From positions 78,336 through 142,335 of the forward strand of contig PLJH01000028.1 in NCBI GenBank assembly GCA_003139615.1: DNA of 64,000 bases, in the 5' to 3' direction. The DNA comes from Alphaproteobacteria bacterium (GTDB taxonomy: Bacteria > Pseudomonadota > Alphaproteobacteria > Micropepsales > Micropepsaceae). The notes beneath the pieces were generated by a model. That model saw nothing but the letters and a program-made list of their open reading frames with translations, made no database searches and was not told the DNA's origin. The position numbers and the translations under genes were made by a program. Of this stretch, positions 8,561-17,694 are shown one piece after another (the first letter of the stretch is position 1; every line of letters starts with the position of its first letter).

Positions 8561-9715
8561 ATGGCCACAGCGCCGCAATCCCTGGGGCTCGTCGAGAAGC
8601 TTGTCGCGTTCGACACGACGAGCCGCAATTCCAATCTCGCTTTGATCGATTTTGCGGCCGAGTTGCTGGAGGCCGCAGGTGCGCGGTGCCGACGCAGCTA
8701 CAACGAGGCGCGCACCAAAGCCAATCTGTTTGCGAGTTTCGGGCCCGACGGTAACGGCGGAATCGTTTTGTCCGGGCATACCGATGTGGTGCCCGTCGAC
8801 GGCCAGGCCTGGTCGAGCGATCCGTTCAAGGTCGATAAACGCGACGGCAATCTGTTCGGCCGCGGCACGGCCGACATGAAGGGCTTCCTTGCAGCAGCGC
8901 TGTCGTTTGCGCGCGGCATCGGCAAGATGAAACTCGCGCGGCCGCTGCACTTCGCATTGTCGTATGACGAAGAGGTCGGCTGTGCCGGCGTGGGCGGTCT
9001 GCTGGCCGATCTCGCAAGCGCGGAGATCAAGCCCGCTTTCGCGATCATTGGCGAGCCCACGGAAATGAAAATCGTGGGTGCGCACAAATCGGGCGCGGTG
9101 ATTCACACGAGGTGCCATGGCCGCGAAGGCCATTCGAGCGCGCCCGACAAGGGCGCGAACGCCGTCATGATGGCTGGCGAGTTCGTCGCCGCGCTCGAGG
9201 CTCTCGGCAATGAATTGAAATCCGATCGCGATGCGCTATTCGAGCCGCCCTATACGACGGTGCAGGCGAACATGATTTCGGGCGGCACGGCGGTGAACGT
9301 GCTTGCGCGCGAAGCCTTTGTAACCTGGGAATATCGCGGCTTACCGGACCGGGATGCGGCTTCCGTCGTCGCGCGCGCCCGCGAAGCCGCCGCAACGCGC
9401 ATACTACCGAAATACCGCACGCATGTGGCCGAAGCGCGGATCGAGACGGAGGTGCATGCCTCCTATCCCGGCCTCGCGCTCGATCCCCTATCGCCGGCCG
9501 TAGCGTTTGTGCGCGAGGTGAGTGGCGCCAATGCGGTGGATACGGTTGCCTATGGCACGGAAGCCGGGTTGTTCCAGCAGGCTGGAATTCCGGCCGTCGT
9601 CTGCGGCCCCGGTTCCATCGATCAGGCGCACAAGGCCGATGAATTTCTTGCATTGTCCGAGCTTGCGGCCTGTGAAGCCTTTCTTCGGAAGGTTTTGGCG
9701 CGCGTCGCCGCCTGA
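8561..9715 (+). CDS. argE: Acetylornithine deacetylase (ArgE, M20 family)
   Basis: This 384-residue zinc hydrolase removes the acetyl group from N2-acetylornithine in the linear arginine pathway. Metal and catalytic motifs are LSGHTDVVPVDG, the GRGTADMKGF loop carrying the bridging aspartate, and SYDEEVGCAGVG with the catalytic glutamate pair. The FEPPYTTVQ and NVLAREAFVTWEYR segments are typical of the ArgE subclass. It starts immediately after folE, and the run ends about 140 bases later in a strong intrinsic terminator. A related M20 deacylase activity cannot be fully excluded from sequence. Confidence 0.9.
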   Translation: MATAPQSLGLVEKLVAFDTTSRNSNLALIDFAAELLEAAGARCRRSYNEARTKANLFASFGPDGNGGIVLSGHTDVVPVDGQAWSSDPFKVDKRDGNLFGRGTADMKGFLAAALSFARGIGKMKLARPLHFALSYDEEVGCAGVGGLLADLASAEIKPAFAIIGEPTEMKIVGAHKSGAVIHTRCHGREGHSSAPDKGANAVMMAGEFVAALEALGNELKSDRDALFEPPYTTVQANMISGGTAVNVLAREAFVTWEYRGLPDRDAASVVARAREAAATRILPKYRTHVAEARIETEVHASYPGLALDPLSPAVAFVREVSGANAVDTVAYGTEAGLFQQAGIPAVVCGPGSIDQAHKADEFLALSELAACEAFLRKVLARVAA

Positions 9716-9719
9716 CGCG

Positions 9720-9890
9720 GATTGCCGACACGTGAACGCCGGATGAACGGGCACCCCAGACTTCGTTCAGGCAGGGGATGGCATCCTCCTTCTCGAAGTT
9801 GAGGCGCCCGACCCGTTGTAAGCCCCTCCCAACAGGGCCGGACACCATCAGGAAAAAGCCCGCACCGGTTCGCCGTTGCGGGCTTTTTTC
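9720..9890 (+). ncRNA. Possible structured transcript upstream of terminator (unproven)
   Basis: Between the argE stop and the terminator are about 130 bases without an open frame that can form nested pairings (AACGGG near 9748 with CCCGTT near 9820, and a CCC/GGG hairpin just before the terminator). This could be a small RNA or simply the argE 3' UTR. No 4.5S, 6S or tmRNA signature was recognised. Confidence 0.2.
9852..9890 (+). terminator. Rho-independent terminator after argE
   Basis: The GC-rich hairpin GCCCGCA / TGCGGGC has a 10-base loop and is flanked by AAAAA upstream and TTTTTT downstream. The symmetry of the A and T runs means it can also stop transcription from the convergent gene ending at 9925. 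Confidence 0.9.
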
Positions 9891-9924
9891 CTACAGGGCT
9901 TCTCCGGCGGATCGCGCAATTGCC

Positions 9925-10638
9925 TCAGCCGATTTTGATCCAAACGACGTCCCAACTCTCGCGCCGTTCGACGAACCCGGTGATCTTGCCTGACGCATCG
10001 TGCTGGAAAATCTTGCGGATGCGCGGATCGCCTTTGATGAAGAACACGTCCGAAGCCTCGGCATTCCACGTTGCCGGTTTGCGGCTGTCGCGTGTGCCGA
10101 TGAGAATTCCGTTTTCAAGCGTCAGCCTGTAGATCGAGGCGGAATCCTTAAGCTTGTACGTCCCGATATATTGAGCAAGCTGGCCCGCGGGCAGAGTGAT
10201 CGCCGGAGGATCCGTCTTCTCGGCCAGCACTTGTCCCGCAATCAACTTCCAGCCGTCGGCGCGTTTCTTCCATGTCGTGTTGGTGAGATATTTGGCGAAG
10301 ATGGTCTGGCCGAAAAAGTGTTCGGTTTCGTTCTGGCGAAACAGCGCGACGGCTGTGTCGCCATCCTCGTAATAGGAAAGCAGGTCGATCTTGATTTCGC
10401 CGCTTAGCCCCTTCGGCAGGGGCACAATCTCCTTCAACAGGTTCGCCTTGCCTTTGTAGGAATCGTCTTCCTCGGCATAGATCACGCTCGCGTCGATATA
10501 TTTATCCCACACCGCGACGTCGCCCGACGCGATGGCATCGGACATTTCCTGCATCTGTGTGGTGATGAGAGCGCGATCGTCTGCGAGCGCGGGCGACGAC
10601 AACAGCACCGCGAATGCGACCAATGCAAGTGCGCGCAT
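9925..10638 (-). CDS. Secreted NTF2-like / DUF4440-type protein
   Basis: This 237-residue protein has a clear Sec signal peptide, MRALALVAFAVLLSSPALA. The mature N-terminal half has the SnoaL/DUF4440 (NTF2-like) pattern: MSDAIASGDVAVWDKYIDASVIYAEED, then a strand-rich segment ending WKKRADGWKLIAGQ. The C-terminal 100 residues (IGTYKLKDSASIYRLTLENG) look like a small beta domain found beside DUF4440 in periplasmic proteins. The ATG at 10638 is preceded by tandem GGGAGAG. No catalytic residues are recognisable, so the role is unknown. Confidence 0.8.
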   Translation of the reverse strand: MRALALVAFAVLLSSPALADDRALITTQMQEMSDAIASGDVAVWDKYIDASVIYAEEDDSYKGKANLLKEIVPLPKGLSGEIKIDLLSYYEDGDTAVALFRQNETEHFFGQTIFAKYLTNTTWKKRADGWKLIAGQVLAEKTDPPAITLPAGQLAQYIGTYKLKDSASIYRLTLENGILIGTRDSRKPATWNAEASDVFFIKGDPRIRKIFQHDASGKITGFVERRESWDVVWIKIG

Positions 10639-10733
10639 CACTCTCCCGCTCTCCCGACGTTGTCGGAATATTGTCCGGTCAGACTCCCCAAAACACCGCC
10701 GACTGTCTTGAACGAATGTGACCTTCGGCGGCT

Positions 10734-11246
10734 TTAAGTGGGCGCATCGATCAAAAGTTGCATTCGCACGATGGGCATTCGTTCGATCAGCAGCGGCCGC
10801 TTGTCGACCAACCGAAACCCCAGCGTTTCGTAGTACGCCGGCAATTTGCCGTTGGCCAGCGTATCGAGACGAAGCGCGCGAGCGTTTTCGGTCCGGCATT
10901 CGCCCACGGCCCAGTCCACCATTCTTGCAGTCCACCCTTTGCCGGATGAAGCGCGCCGCACCGCCAATTTGTGGAGGTACAGGGCTTCGCCGGGCGGGTC
11001 GTCGGGCCAGAAAATGCGATCCCTCTTTTGCAATCGCATGCAGGCGACCATTTCGGAATCTTCAAATCCGCCCACTTGCTCGCCGGCCGCGGCGATTTTG
11101 CGCTGGTCGTCAACCGTGAAGCTTTCAAGCGGCCAGATCGGTTGGCCGAACGTCGATGTCCAGACGGATGCCTCGCGAAGAATATCGATTGCTCCGAGCG
11201 CCTCCACGTCATAAACGCGCCGCACATGGCGTAACTGCTCGTTCAT
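10734..11246 (-). CDS. GNAT-family N-acetyltransferase
   Basis: This is a 170-residue GNAT-fold protein. It has the acetyl-CoA-binding stretch LYLHKLAVRRASSGKGWTARMVDWA, where the loop is SGKGW rather than the canonical R/Q-x-x-G-x-G/A, and the late motif LPAYYETLGFRLVDKR. The N-terminal MNEQLRHVRRVYDVEALGAIDILREAS is the usual substrate-side region. The substrate is unknown. It is on the same strand as the secreted protein downstream, with 95 bases between them. Confidence 0.82.
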   Translation of the reverse strand: MNEQLRHVRRVYDVEALGAIDILREASVWTSTFGQPIWPLESFTVDDQRKIAAAGEQVGGFEDSEMVACMRLQKRDRIFWPDDPPGEALYLHKLAVRRASSGKGWTARMVDWAVGECRTENARALRLDTLANGKLPAYYETLGFRLVDKRPLLIERMPIVRMQLLIDAPT

Positions 11247-11300
11247 TTCGTCTTTCCGTAGATTCCTTCGCGAAAGCTCACATTAGCGTGGCAAACAGGC

Positions 11301-12170
11301 ATGCCAATCCCGGCCATCGCAGCATCGGAACGAAGTAAATCTTTTGTGAGATCGGGGCCGTTTCTTACAAATGCCCGGCAACTTCTCTATCGTTTCGGCT
11401 GGCTGGAACGATTGCATGGGGTTTGCGGCGTGAAGTCGGATATAGCGCGTCGAAATGTTCGGTTCGGCCTGGATCATCTGGCGTCCGTCGAGAGCATGCC
11501 GCGACACCGCCATCTGCACGCTTACGCCACTCTCGTCCTCGCAGGCGCGTTTGAACAATATTCCTATGCCGGTCGCCTGACACTCCAGGCCGGCGATGTG
11601 CTTATCAACCCGACCTTCGATTGTCATTCCAACAAAATGCTCAGTCGCGGAATAATTTTGATCAGACTTCCCTGGCGCCACGACGCGACATTTGGCGGCG
11701 TCTATCGCAATCTTGCCGTCGACACGATCGAACGTGCGTCTGCCTGCGACGTGCGGGATGCAGCGGGTTTGTTGGAAGAGCAACTCGTCGGAAAGGCGTG
11801 TGCCTCTTCTTTCGTAGAAGACTGGTCGGACAAGCTGGCGATCGATCTCAGGACAAATCCAAGGTTGCGCATATCGCACTGGGCGGAGTCGCGAGGCATA
11901 ACGCGGGAATACGCGTGGCGCTGCTTCATCCGCGCCTTCGACGTGGCCCCGACGCAATTTCGTTCGGAGATGAACGCGCGTGCAGCTCTCCTGACGCTTA
12001 TGCGCTCGAACGATCCGCTGTCCAAAGTCGCGGCGGATTTCGGCTTTGCCGATCAATCTCATATGACCCGCGCAATAAAGGCCCTGACGGGCAAGCCGCC
12101 CGCAATGTGGCGACGTTCTCGGTTCAAGACAGCCGGTGCGGCGCGCGCCACTTTGGGGCGCATCGGATGA
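11301..12170 (+). CDS. AraC-family transcriptional regulator
   Basis: This 289-residue protein has an N-terminal cupin-like sensing half (PRHRHLHAYATLVLAGAFEQ, with His residues typical of AraC effector domains) and a C-terminal double helix-turn-helix. The HTH runs from SHWAESRGITREYAWRCF to VAADFGFADQSHMTRAIKALTG, the classic AraC 'GFaDQSHltR.FK...G' signature. The DNA-binding function is confident. Neither ligand nor target is evident. The start is uncertain, because the first 45 residues are not needed for the domain. It is divergent from the acetyltransferase, which could be a target. Confidence 0.85.
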   Translation: MPIPAIAASERSKSFVRSGPFLTNARQLLYRFGWLERLHGVCGVKSDIARRNVRFGLDHLASVESMPRHRHLHAYATLVLAGAFEQYSYAGRLTLQAGDVLINPTFDCHSNKMLSRGIILIRLPWRHDATFGGVYRNLAVDTIERASACDVRDAAGLLEEQLVGKACASSFVEDWSDKLAIDLRTNPRLRISHWAESRGITREYAWRCFIRAFDVAPTQFRSEMNARAALLTLMRSNDPLSKVAADFGFADQSHMTRAIKALTGKPPAMWRRSRFKTAGAARATLGRIG

Positions 12171-12295
12171 ACGACGATGAGGAGTCAAATAAGCGCCCTC
12201 AAGCAACCTGTCAGCCGTGAAGGATCGCGATAGGAATAGTGCTTTGCATCGGTCATGGTTGCCCATTGTTTCCATCGCCATCGCGTGCGAATCGC

Positions 12296-13345
12296 TCATG
12301 CACCCCAGACATCGCGCGCATAACGCAGGAAATTGAGTCCGAGAATCTTGTCGATGCGCGTTTCGGTGTGGCCGCGCGCTTTGAGCAGCTGCGACAGCTT
12401 GCGGAACTGATCCACGCCGCGAAGATCGACGATGAAGGGATAGGAATCCGCGCGTTCTCCCGTTGCGCCGAGCCCTCTTTTCCGACGGTCTTCGACCTGT
12501 TTGGCAAGAAAGGCGCTATAGGCGCCGAGATCGTCGATCGGCGTGGCCGAGCCGTCGGTTGCGATGCCGATATGATCTTCGCCGCAAACATTGATCGCGT
12601 GCTCGATATGGGCGACGACGTCTTCGGCATTGGGATGCCCGTCGGACTTGAGAAACGGCATGAAATAGATACCGACGAAGCCGCCTTTCGAGGCCACGAG
12701 TCGTAACTCCTCGTCGGATTTGTTGCGGGGCAGGTCGGTCAGCGCGCGGCAGCCCGTGTGATTGATCGAGATCGGCGCCTTGGACACGCGCGCCGCCTCG
12801 AGGCAGGTCTGCGTTCCGCTGTGCGACAGATCGACCATGATGCGGTTCGCATTCAATCGCTCCACAACCTCGTGACCGAATGCCGACAGACCGGTGTCTT
12901 TGTCCGACATGCAGCCATGGCCGATCTGATTGGCCGGATTGTAAGTCAACTGGATCACGCGGACGCCGAGATCGGCGAAGATATCGGCGCGCGATGCGTC
13001 CGCGCCCATCATCGCCCCGTTCTGGAAACCGTAGATGATTCCGATTTTGCCGTTTTTCTCGGCCGCCAGGATGTCGGCTGCGGAATGGACCTTCGCAAGG
13101 CCGTCCGCATGGCGGCGCAGAATCGCGTCCCACACACCGATGGTGCGGATCGTGTATTCGAACGGTTCGTCGGCGCCGCCCACATAACCGAGAGTTACAT
13201 TGACCGCGGTGCATCCCGAAGCCCGCGTGTCGCGGATCGCGCGCGCATCGACGTCGGGCGCCGAGGAATCGACCGGATTGTCGCCTTGCGGGCGCGCGAG
13301 CGCGAGATTGGGATTTTCGAGTCCGCCGAGTGCATTGACGATCAT
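12296..13345 (-). CDS. Peptidase M19 (membrane dipeptidase) family protein, metal ligands degenerate
   Basis: This 349-residue TIM-barrel protein of the renal dipeptidase family is recognised by MVDLSHSGTQTCLEAARVSKAPISINHTGCRAL and by GGFVGIYFMPFL and HIGIATDG. The N-terminal metal motif of active M19 enzymes (DGHND, giving His and Asp) is absent: the protein starts MIVNALGGLENPNL. The bridging glutamate of the EG motif is replaced in IIYGFQNGAMMG. The binuclear zinc site is therefore probably incomplete, and activity as a classical dipeptidase is doubtful. It starts 3 bases after the enoyl-CoA hydratase stop, so the pair is an operon. The frame upstream of 13345 is a shadow of that gene. 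Confidence 0.86.
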   Translation of the reverse strand: MIVNALGGLENPNLALARPQGDNPVDSSAPDVDARAIRDTRASGCTAVNVTLGYVGGADEPFEYTIRTIGVWDAILRRHADGLAKVHSAADILAAEKNGKIGIIYGFQNGAMMGADASRADIFADLGVRVIQLTYNPANQIGHGCMSDKDTGLSAFGHEVVERLNANRIMVDLSHSGTQTCLEAARVSKAPISINHTGCRALTDLPRNKSDEELRLVASKGGFVGIYFMPFLKSDGHPNAEDVVAHIEHAINVCGEDHIGIATDGSATPIDDLGAYSAFLAKQVEDRRKRGLGATGERADSYPFIVDLRGVDQFRKLSQLLKARGHTETRIDKILGLNFLRYARDVWGA

Positions 13346-13347
13346 GA

Positions 13348-14118
13348 TCAGTGCCGGGTGAATTTCGGTTCGCGTTTCTCGCGGAACGCAGTCAGCGCCT
13401 CCGCATGATCCGCGGTTTTCACCAATGCTTCGAACTCGGCGCCGACGGCTCGCGCGGCCTCGTCCGGCACCAGATCGACGGCGCGCGATGCGATGCGTTT
13501 GGTCGCCTCGACAGACAAAGGCGCGCGCGAAGCGATGCGTTCGGCCAATGCGAGCGCAGCCGGCATCAAATCGGCGGATGGGTGAACGCCGGTCACCAGC
13601 CCAAATCTTTCGGCCGTCATGGCATCGAATGGTAGTCCGCTCAGCAACATATGTTTGGCGCGTCCCGGTCCGATCAATCGCGGCAGCCGCCAGGCCGACG
13701 CGATCAGACCCACATTCACTCCCGCGCACACGAATTGAGCCTCGGTCGCCGCCAGCCTTATGTCACAAGTTAAAGCCAGTTCGAGACCGCCGCCGGCGGC
13801 CCAGCCATTGACCGCCGCGATGATGGGCAGGCGAAAATTCTCCAGCCGATCCAGAAGCTGCGCGAAGCTCGCGGTGGTATCGCGCGCACCGGATTTGAGC
13901 GCCGCTCCACGCTCCTTCAGATCGTCGCCGCTGCAAAAGGTGCGGCCCTTGCCGGTTACGATCACAGCGCGGATGGCGCCGTCGCGCTCCAGCGCGTCCA
14001 GCCTGCCCAGAAAGACCGTGCGCACGGCGCTTCCGAGCGCATTGGTCGGCGGATTGTCGATCTCGAGAATCGCCACCGCGTGTGTTGCCGCCGTGAAATG
14101 GATTGTGCTGTCTGCCAT
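13348..14118 (-). CDS. Enoyl-CoA hydratase/isomerase family protein
   Basis: This is a 256-residue crotonase-fold protein. It has the oxyanion-hole segments FCSGDDLKERG and NGWAAGGGLELALTCDIRLAA, then the FVCAGVNVGLIASAWRLPRLIGPGRAKHMLLSG region. The catalytic glutamates of true enoyl-CoA hydratase are not clearly conserved, so isomerase or another crotonase reaction is possible. It is the first gene of a two-gene unit with the M19 protein. The ATG at 14118 starts the domain; the 66 upstream open codons are not domain-like. Confidence 0.85.
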   Translation of the reverse strand: MADSTIHFTAATHAVAILEIDNPPTNALGSAVRTVFLGRLDALERDGAIRAVIVTGKGRTFCSGDDLKERGAALKSGARDTTASFAQLLDRLENFRLPIIAAVNGWAAGGGLELALTCDIRLAATEAQFVCAGVNVGLIASAWRLPRLIGPGRAKHMLLSGLPFDAMTAERFGLVTGVHPSADLMPAALALAERIASRAPLSVEATKRIASRAVDLVPDEAARAVGAEFEALVKTADHAEALTAFREKREPKFTRH

Positions 14119-14279
14119 ATCCCGGTCCCGCGTTGCCCATCCCGATGGGAGCGGTGCCGAACGGCCTCTGTCAACGAAAGAATCGCGAACCCTACGGGAA
14201 AGAATGGAACCGGATATGTCAGCAATCATTACCTCTGAGGCTGGCGTGTTGGCTTTTCCCCAGCCCACAAGGTTCGAAC

Positions 14280-14870
14280 ATGCAGCACATGGCAATTGCA
14301 GCGGCGGTGACCGCACTCTTCATTGGAGCGGGCGCCGGCGCCGTCACCAATGTCGGACCGAAGGCGGATCCGAATATGATTGGCGATGTCTCCAATCCGA
14401 TGATCCAGGGGCAGGCGCTGCTTCCCAGCATCGACATTTATGACAACGCCACGAAATCCCCCGTGCATTCGACTCTGGTGGCCGAATTGCGCGCGGCCGG
14501 GCTTGCCGACACGCTAAAGGGGAAGGGTCCATACACCGTCTTCGCGCCGACGAACGAGGCTTACGCGGCATTGCCGCATGGAATGGTGGCGTCGTTGCTC
14601 CAGAATCGCGCCGCGGCTGCGAAATCGGTGGGCTATCTCGTCGTCAAGGGTCGCTACGATTCGCAGGCGCTTCTCAAGCTGATCAACGAGAATGGCGGAG
14701 AGGCGAAGCTCGTCACGCTCGAAGGCGGGCTGCTGGTCGCGACGCTCAACGGTCCCACCAACATCGCGCTGATGGACCAGAAGGGTAATGTCGCCGATAT
14801 CGCGATCTACGACATTTATCAGTCGAACGGCGTTATTCAGGTGATCGACAAGGTCGTCTCGCCGGACTGA
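14280..14870 (+). CDS. Fasciclin (FAS1) domain secreted protein
   Basis: This 196-residue protein starts with an N-terminal hydrophobic signal (MQHMAIAAAVTALFIGAGAGA), followed by one FAS1 domain of about 130 residues. The domain is recognised by STLVAELRAAGLADTLKGKG, PYTVFAPTNEAYAALP and the C-terminal IYDIYQSNGVIQVIDKVVSP. Bacterial single-FAS1 proteins are exported and implicated in adhesion or surface association. No lipobox or anchor is seen. The gene converges on the thioredoxin-like gene with only seven bases between stops. Confidence 0.9.
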   Translation: MQHMAIAAAVTALFIGAGAGAVTNVGPKADPNMIGDVSNPMIQGQALLPSIDIYDNATKSPVHSTLVAELRAAGLADTLKGKGPYTVFAPTNEAYAALPHGMVASLLQNRAAAAKSVGYLVVKGRYDSQALLKLINENGGEAKLVTLEGGLLVATLNGPTNIALMDQKGNVADIAIYDIYQSNGVIQVIDKVVSPD

Positions 14871-14877
14871 TGACGGC

Positions 14878-15414
14878 TTAATCCAGCCATTGCGCGAGCC
14901 AGTCGGCTACGGCCTGCGGCGTCAATGCGCGCATGTTTTCCAGCGCTTCCGTGTGGTCGCGATCGAGCAGCTGGCCATTGGGATCGACGACCAGAATGCA
15001 GGGTACGGCCTCCGGCCGCCCGGTGAGCCCGAAGCGCGCGGGAATTTGAAGATTGCGGTTGATCCGTCCCACATCGACATCGACAACGACATAATGCGAT
15101 TCCACGAAAGGCTTGAGATCGTGCAGCGCCATGACGCCGGCCAGGATTCGGCAATCCGCGCACCAATTCGCGCCCAGATTGATCAACACGAGCTTGTGCT
15201 CGGCACGAGCCTGCGCGAAGGCCGCATCGACCGCCGCATCGGCGTCGCTGCTCTCGTCGAACGGACGGTCCGGAACCCAGAGCTGATCGATGGACGAAAC
15301 GCTCGTGATGCGCGGTGCGGTCGCGGCCAATGCAGGCATCACAGCCATGGCCGCCAGCGCTGCCGCGAGAATGAAAATTTTTCCGGGAATCATGCTCGCT
15401 ATGTCCACTCTCAC
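14878..15414 (-). CDS. Periplasmic thioredoxin-like protein (WCxxC)
   Basis: This 178-residue thioredoxin-fold protein has the redox motif ANWCADC and a signal peptide ending near MPALAATA, placing it in the periplasm. The sequence after the active site (RILAGVMALHDLKPFVESHYVVVDVDVG) resembles the thioredoxin_7 / DUF255-like type. The GTG start at 15414 overlaps the dcp stop (GTGA), which points to coupling. An internal ATG at 15393 would give a cleaner signal peptide and is a reasonable alternative start. Confidence 0.85.
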   Translation of the reverse strand: MRVDIASMIPGKIFILAAALAAMAVMPALAATAPRITSVSSIDQLWVPDRPFDESSDADAAVDAAFAQARAEHKLVLINLGANWCADCRILAGVMALHDLKPFVESHYVVVDVDVGRINRNLQIPARFGLTGRPEAVPCILVVDPNGQLLDRDHTEALENMRALTPQAVADWLAQWLD

Positions 15415-17447
15415 GCCGCCTTCAGGCCGCGACCCTCCAGCAATGCGTCGATCCCCGGTTCACGCCCGCGAAACAGACGGTAGGCCTCGGCGAAATCTCG
15501 GGTCCCTCCTGCAGAGTATACAAACTCATAGAGCCTTTGTGCGGTTGCCGGGTCGAACGCGTCACCCGTTTCCTTGAAGGCCTTGAACCCGTCGGCATCC
15601 AGCACCTCCGACCACAGATAGCTGTAATAGCCCGCCGAATAGCCGTCGCCCGCAAAGACATGCTGGAAATGCGCGCTTCTGTGGCGCATCGCGATTTCGT
15701 CCGGCATGCCGATCCGCGCGAGTGCGGCGCGCTCAAACTCATGCGCATCCACGTTTTCCGCGTTCGACAGCGCGTGAAAATCGAGGTCGACAAAGGCGGA
15801 CGCCAGGAACTCGACGGTGTGGAAGCCCTGGTTGAAGTTGCGCGCGGCGACAAGCTTTTCCAAGAGCGCCTTGGGCATCGGCTGGTCCGTCGCGGCGTGC
15901 ACGGCGAAACGTTCCAGGATCGCGGGCTCTTCCAGCCAATGTTCGAAGATCTGCGATGGCAATTCGACGAAATCGCGCGCGACATTCGTCCCCGAAAGCC
16001 GCGGGAAGCGGACATTCGACAGCAAGCCGTGCAGCGCATGTCCGAATTCGTGAAACAGGGTGCGCGCCTCATCGAAACTCAGCAGAGCGGGTTCGCCGGG
16101 TGCGGCCTTCGGGAAATTGCACACATTGACGATCAGGGGCGTCACGTCGCCGTCAAGCCGCTCCTGGTCGCGGAACGAACTCATCCACGCACCGCCGCGC
16201 TTGGAGGGTCGCGCGAAATAATCGCCGTAGAACAATCCCACATGCGCGCCTTTGCGGGTGACGTCCCACACGCGCACGTCGGAATGATAAACAGGAACAT
16301 CGTGGCGTTCGGCAAAATCGAGGCCGAACAGAAGATGCGCGGTGTAGAACGCCGCCTCGATCATCTTCGACAGTTGCAGGTAGGGCTGGATTTCGCCTTC
16401 GTCGAGATCGTAGCGCGCCTTGCGCAGCTTCTCGGCGTAGAACCGCCAATCCCACGCCGCCAGCGTGAAATTGCCGCCTTCCTCCGCGACGAGCGCCTGA
16501 AGCGCGTTGCGCTCTTCCATCGCGCGTGCGCGCGCCGGACCCCATACTTTGTCGAGCAACTTGCGGGCAGTCTCCGGCGTCTTCGCCATCGTGTCGGCGA
16601 GACGGAAATGGGCAAACGTCGGATAACCCATCAATTGCGCGCGCCGCACGCGCAGCTTCGCGGTCTCGGCGATGAGCGCATTGTTGTCATACGCATTGCC
16701 GTTGTCGCCGCGCGCCGTCCACGCCTTGAACACTTTCTCGCGCAAATCGCGGCGCTCGGCGAATTGCAGGAAGGGCTCCGCGCTGGACCGCGACGTGGTC
16801 ACCGCATAACCTTCAAGACCGCGCTCGGTGGCGGTCTCGCGCGCCGCGGCGATGGCCGACTCGGGCAGGCCCGCGAGATCGTCGCGTGTCAGCGACAATA
16901 TGTAGTTCTGCTCATCGGCGAGCACGTTCTGGCCGAATTGCACGCCGAGACCCGCCAGCTCTTCGGTCAGCTTCGATAGCTCGGCCTTGTCGTTCGCGGC
17001 CAGCTTCGCGCCCGCCCGCACGAAATCGAGATGGATGCGTTCCAGCACGCGCATTTCTTCCGTATCGAGACCGAGGGCCTCCGGCCGCGCGAACAGATCG
17101 TCGATACGCGCAAACAGACCGGCATCGAGATAAATTTCGTTCCAGTGCCGCGCGAGGACCGGTGCGAGCTCGCGCTCGATTTCCTGCAGTTCATCGTTGG
17201 TATCCGCGCTTGCCAGATTCGAGAACACGCTTTCCACCCGCATCAGCAGCTTCCCGCTGCGCTCGAGCGCAGCGATCGTATTGTCGAACGAGGCCGGTTC
17301 GCCGCTGGCTGCGATCTGTGCGATTTCGGCGCGGTGTAGGATCAGCGCGCGATCGTATGCCGCGCGGAAATGTTCGGGCCGGATACGGTCGAAGGGTGGC
17401 GCCTCGTGCGGCGTCGACCAGTTTTCCAGCAGGGGATTGACGGACAT
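15411..17447 (-). CDS. dcp: M3-family metallopeptidase (peptidyl-dipeptidase Dcp / oligopeptidase A type)
   Basis: This 678-residue zinc peptidase has the HEFGH motif at residues 466-470 followed by ALHGLLSNVRFPRLSGTNVARDFVELPSQ, the M3 active-site region. The Tyr-rich substrate segment AGDGYSAGYYSYLWSEVLDAD is also typical. The length equals that of Dcp and OpdA. There is no signal peptide, so it is probably cytosolic and degrades short peptides. The ATG at 17447 has AAGGAAG upstream and was chosen over an upstream in-frame start. The thioredoxin-like gene overlaps its stop. Confidence 0.92.
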   Translation of the reverse strand: MSVNPLLENWSTPHEAPPFDRIRPEHFRAAYDRALILHRAEIAQIAASGEPASFDNTIAALERSGKLLMRVESVFSNLASADTNDELQEIERELAPVLARHWNEIYLDAGLFARIDDLFARPEALGLDTEEMRVLERIHLDFVRAGAKLAANDKAELSKLTEELAGLGVQFGQNVLADEQNYILSLTRDDLAGLPESAIAAARETATERGLEGYAVTTSRSSAEPFLQFAERRDLREKVFKAWTARGDNGNAYDNNALIAETAKLRVRRAQLMGYPTFAHFRLADTMAKTPETARKLLDKVWGPARARAMEERNALQALVAEEGGNFTLAAWDWRFYAEKLRKARYDLDEGEIQPYLQLSKMIEAAFYTAHLLFGLDFAERHDVPVYHSDVRVWDVTRKGAHVGLFYGDYFARPSKRGGAWMSSFRDQERLDGDVTPLIVNVCNFPKAAPGEPALLSFDEARTLFHEFGHALHGLLSNVRFPRLSGTNVARDFVELPSQIFEHWLEEPAILERFAVHAATDQPMPKALLEKLVAARNFNQGFHTVEFLASAFVDLDFHALSNAENVDAHEFERAALARIGMPDEIAMRHRSAHFQHVFAGDGYSAGYYSYLWSEVLDADGFKAFKETGDAFDPATAQRLYEFVYSAGGTRDFAEAYRLFRGREPGIDALLEGRGLKAA

Positions 17448-17694
17448 TCGTTTCTTCCTTCGGGCGCAGGACTCTTCCGGACCGCCCGGCATTCCATCCA
17501 GATGGGGCTTTCTTCCTTAATTTTGAATGGCCGGCATGTCGATGGCGCAGATCACGCCGAACGCCAAAGCGCACAAATCCGATGAGCCGGCCGTGTGGCT
17601 TTGAAGCCCATTTTCGCCTACAGACTTCAGCCTATAGTATTGCCGATTGCCGATTCCGGCCGCCCGGATCGCGGCCGATTGCCTGGGGAAAACC

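Noticed and set aside
7595..9133. 512-codon minus-strand frame opposite apaG, folE and argE
   Set aside because: It is antisense to three conserved enzymes and has no recognisable domain.
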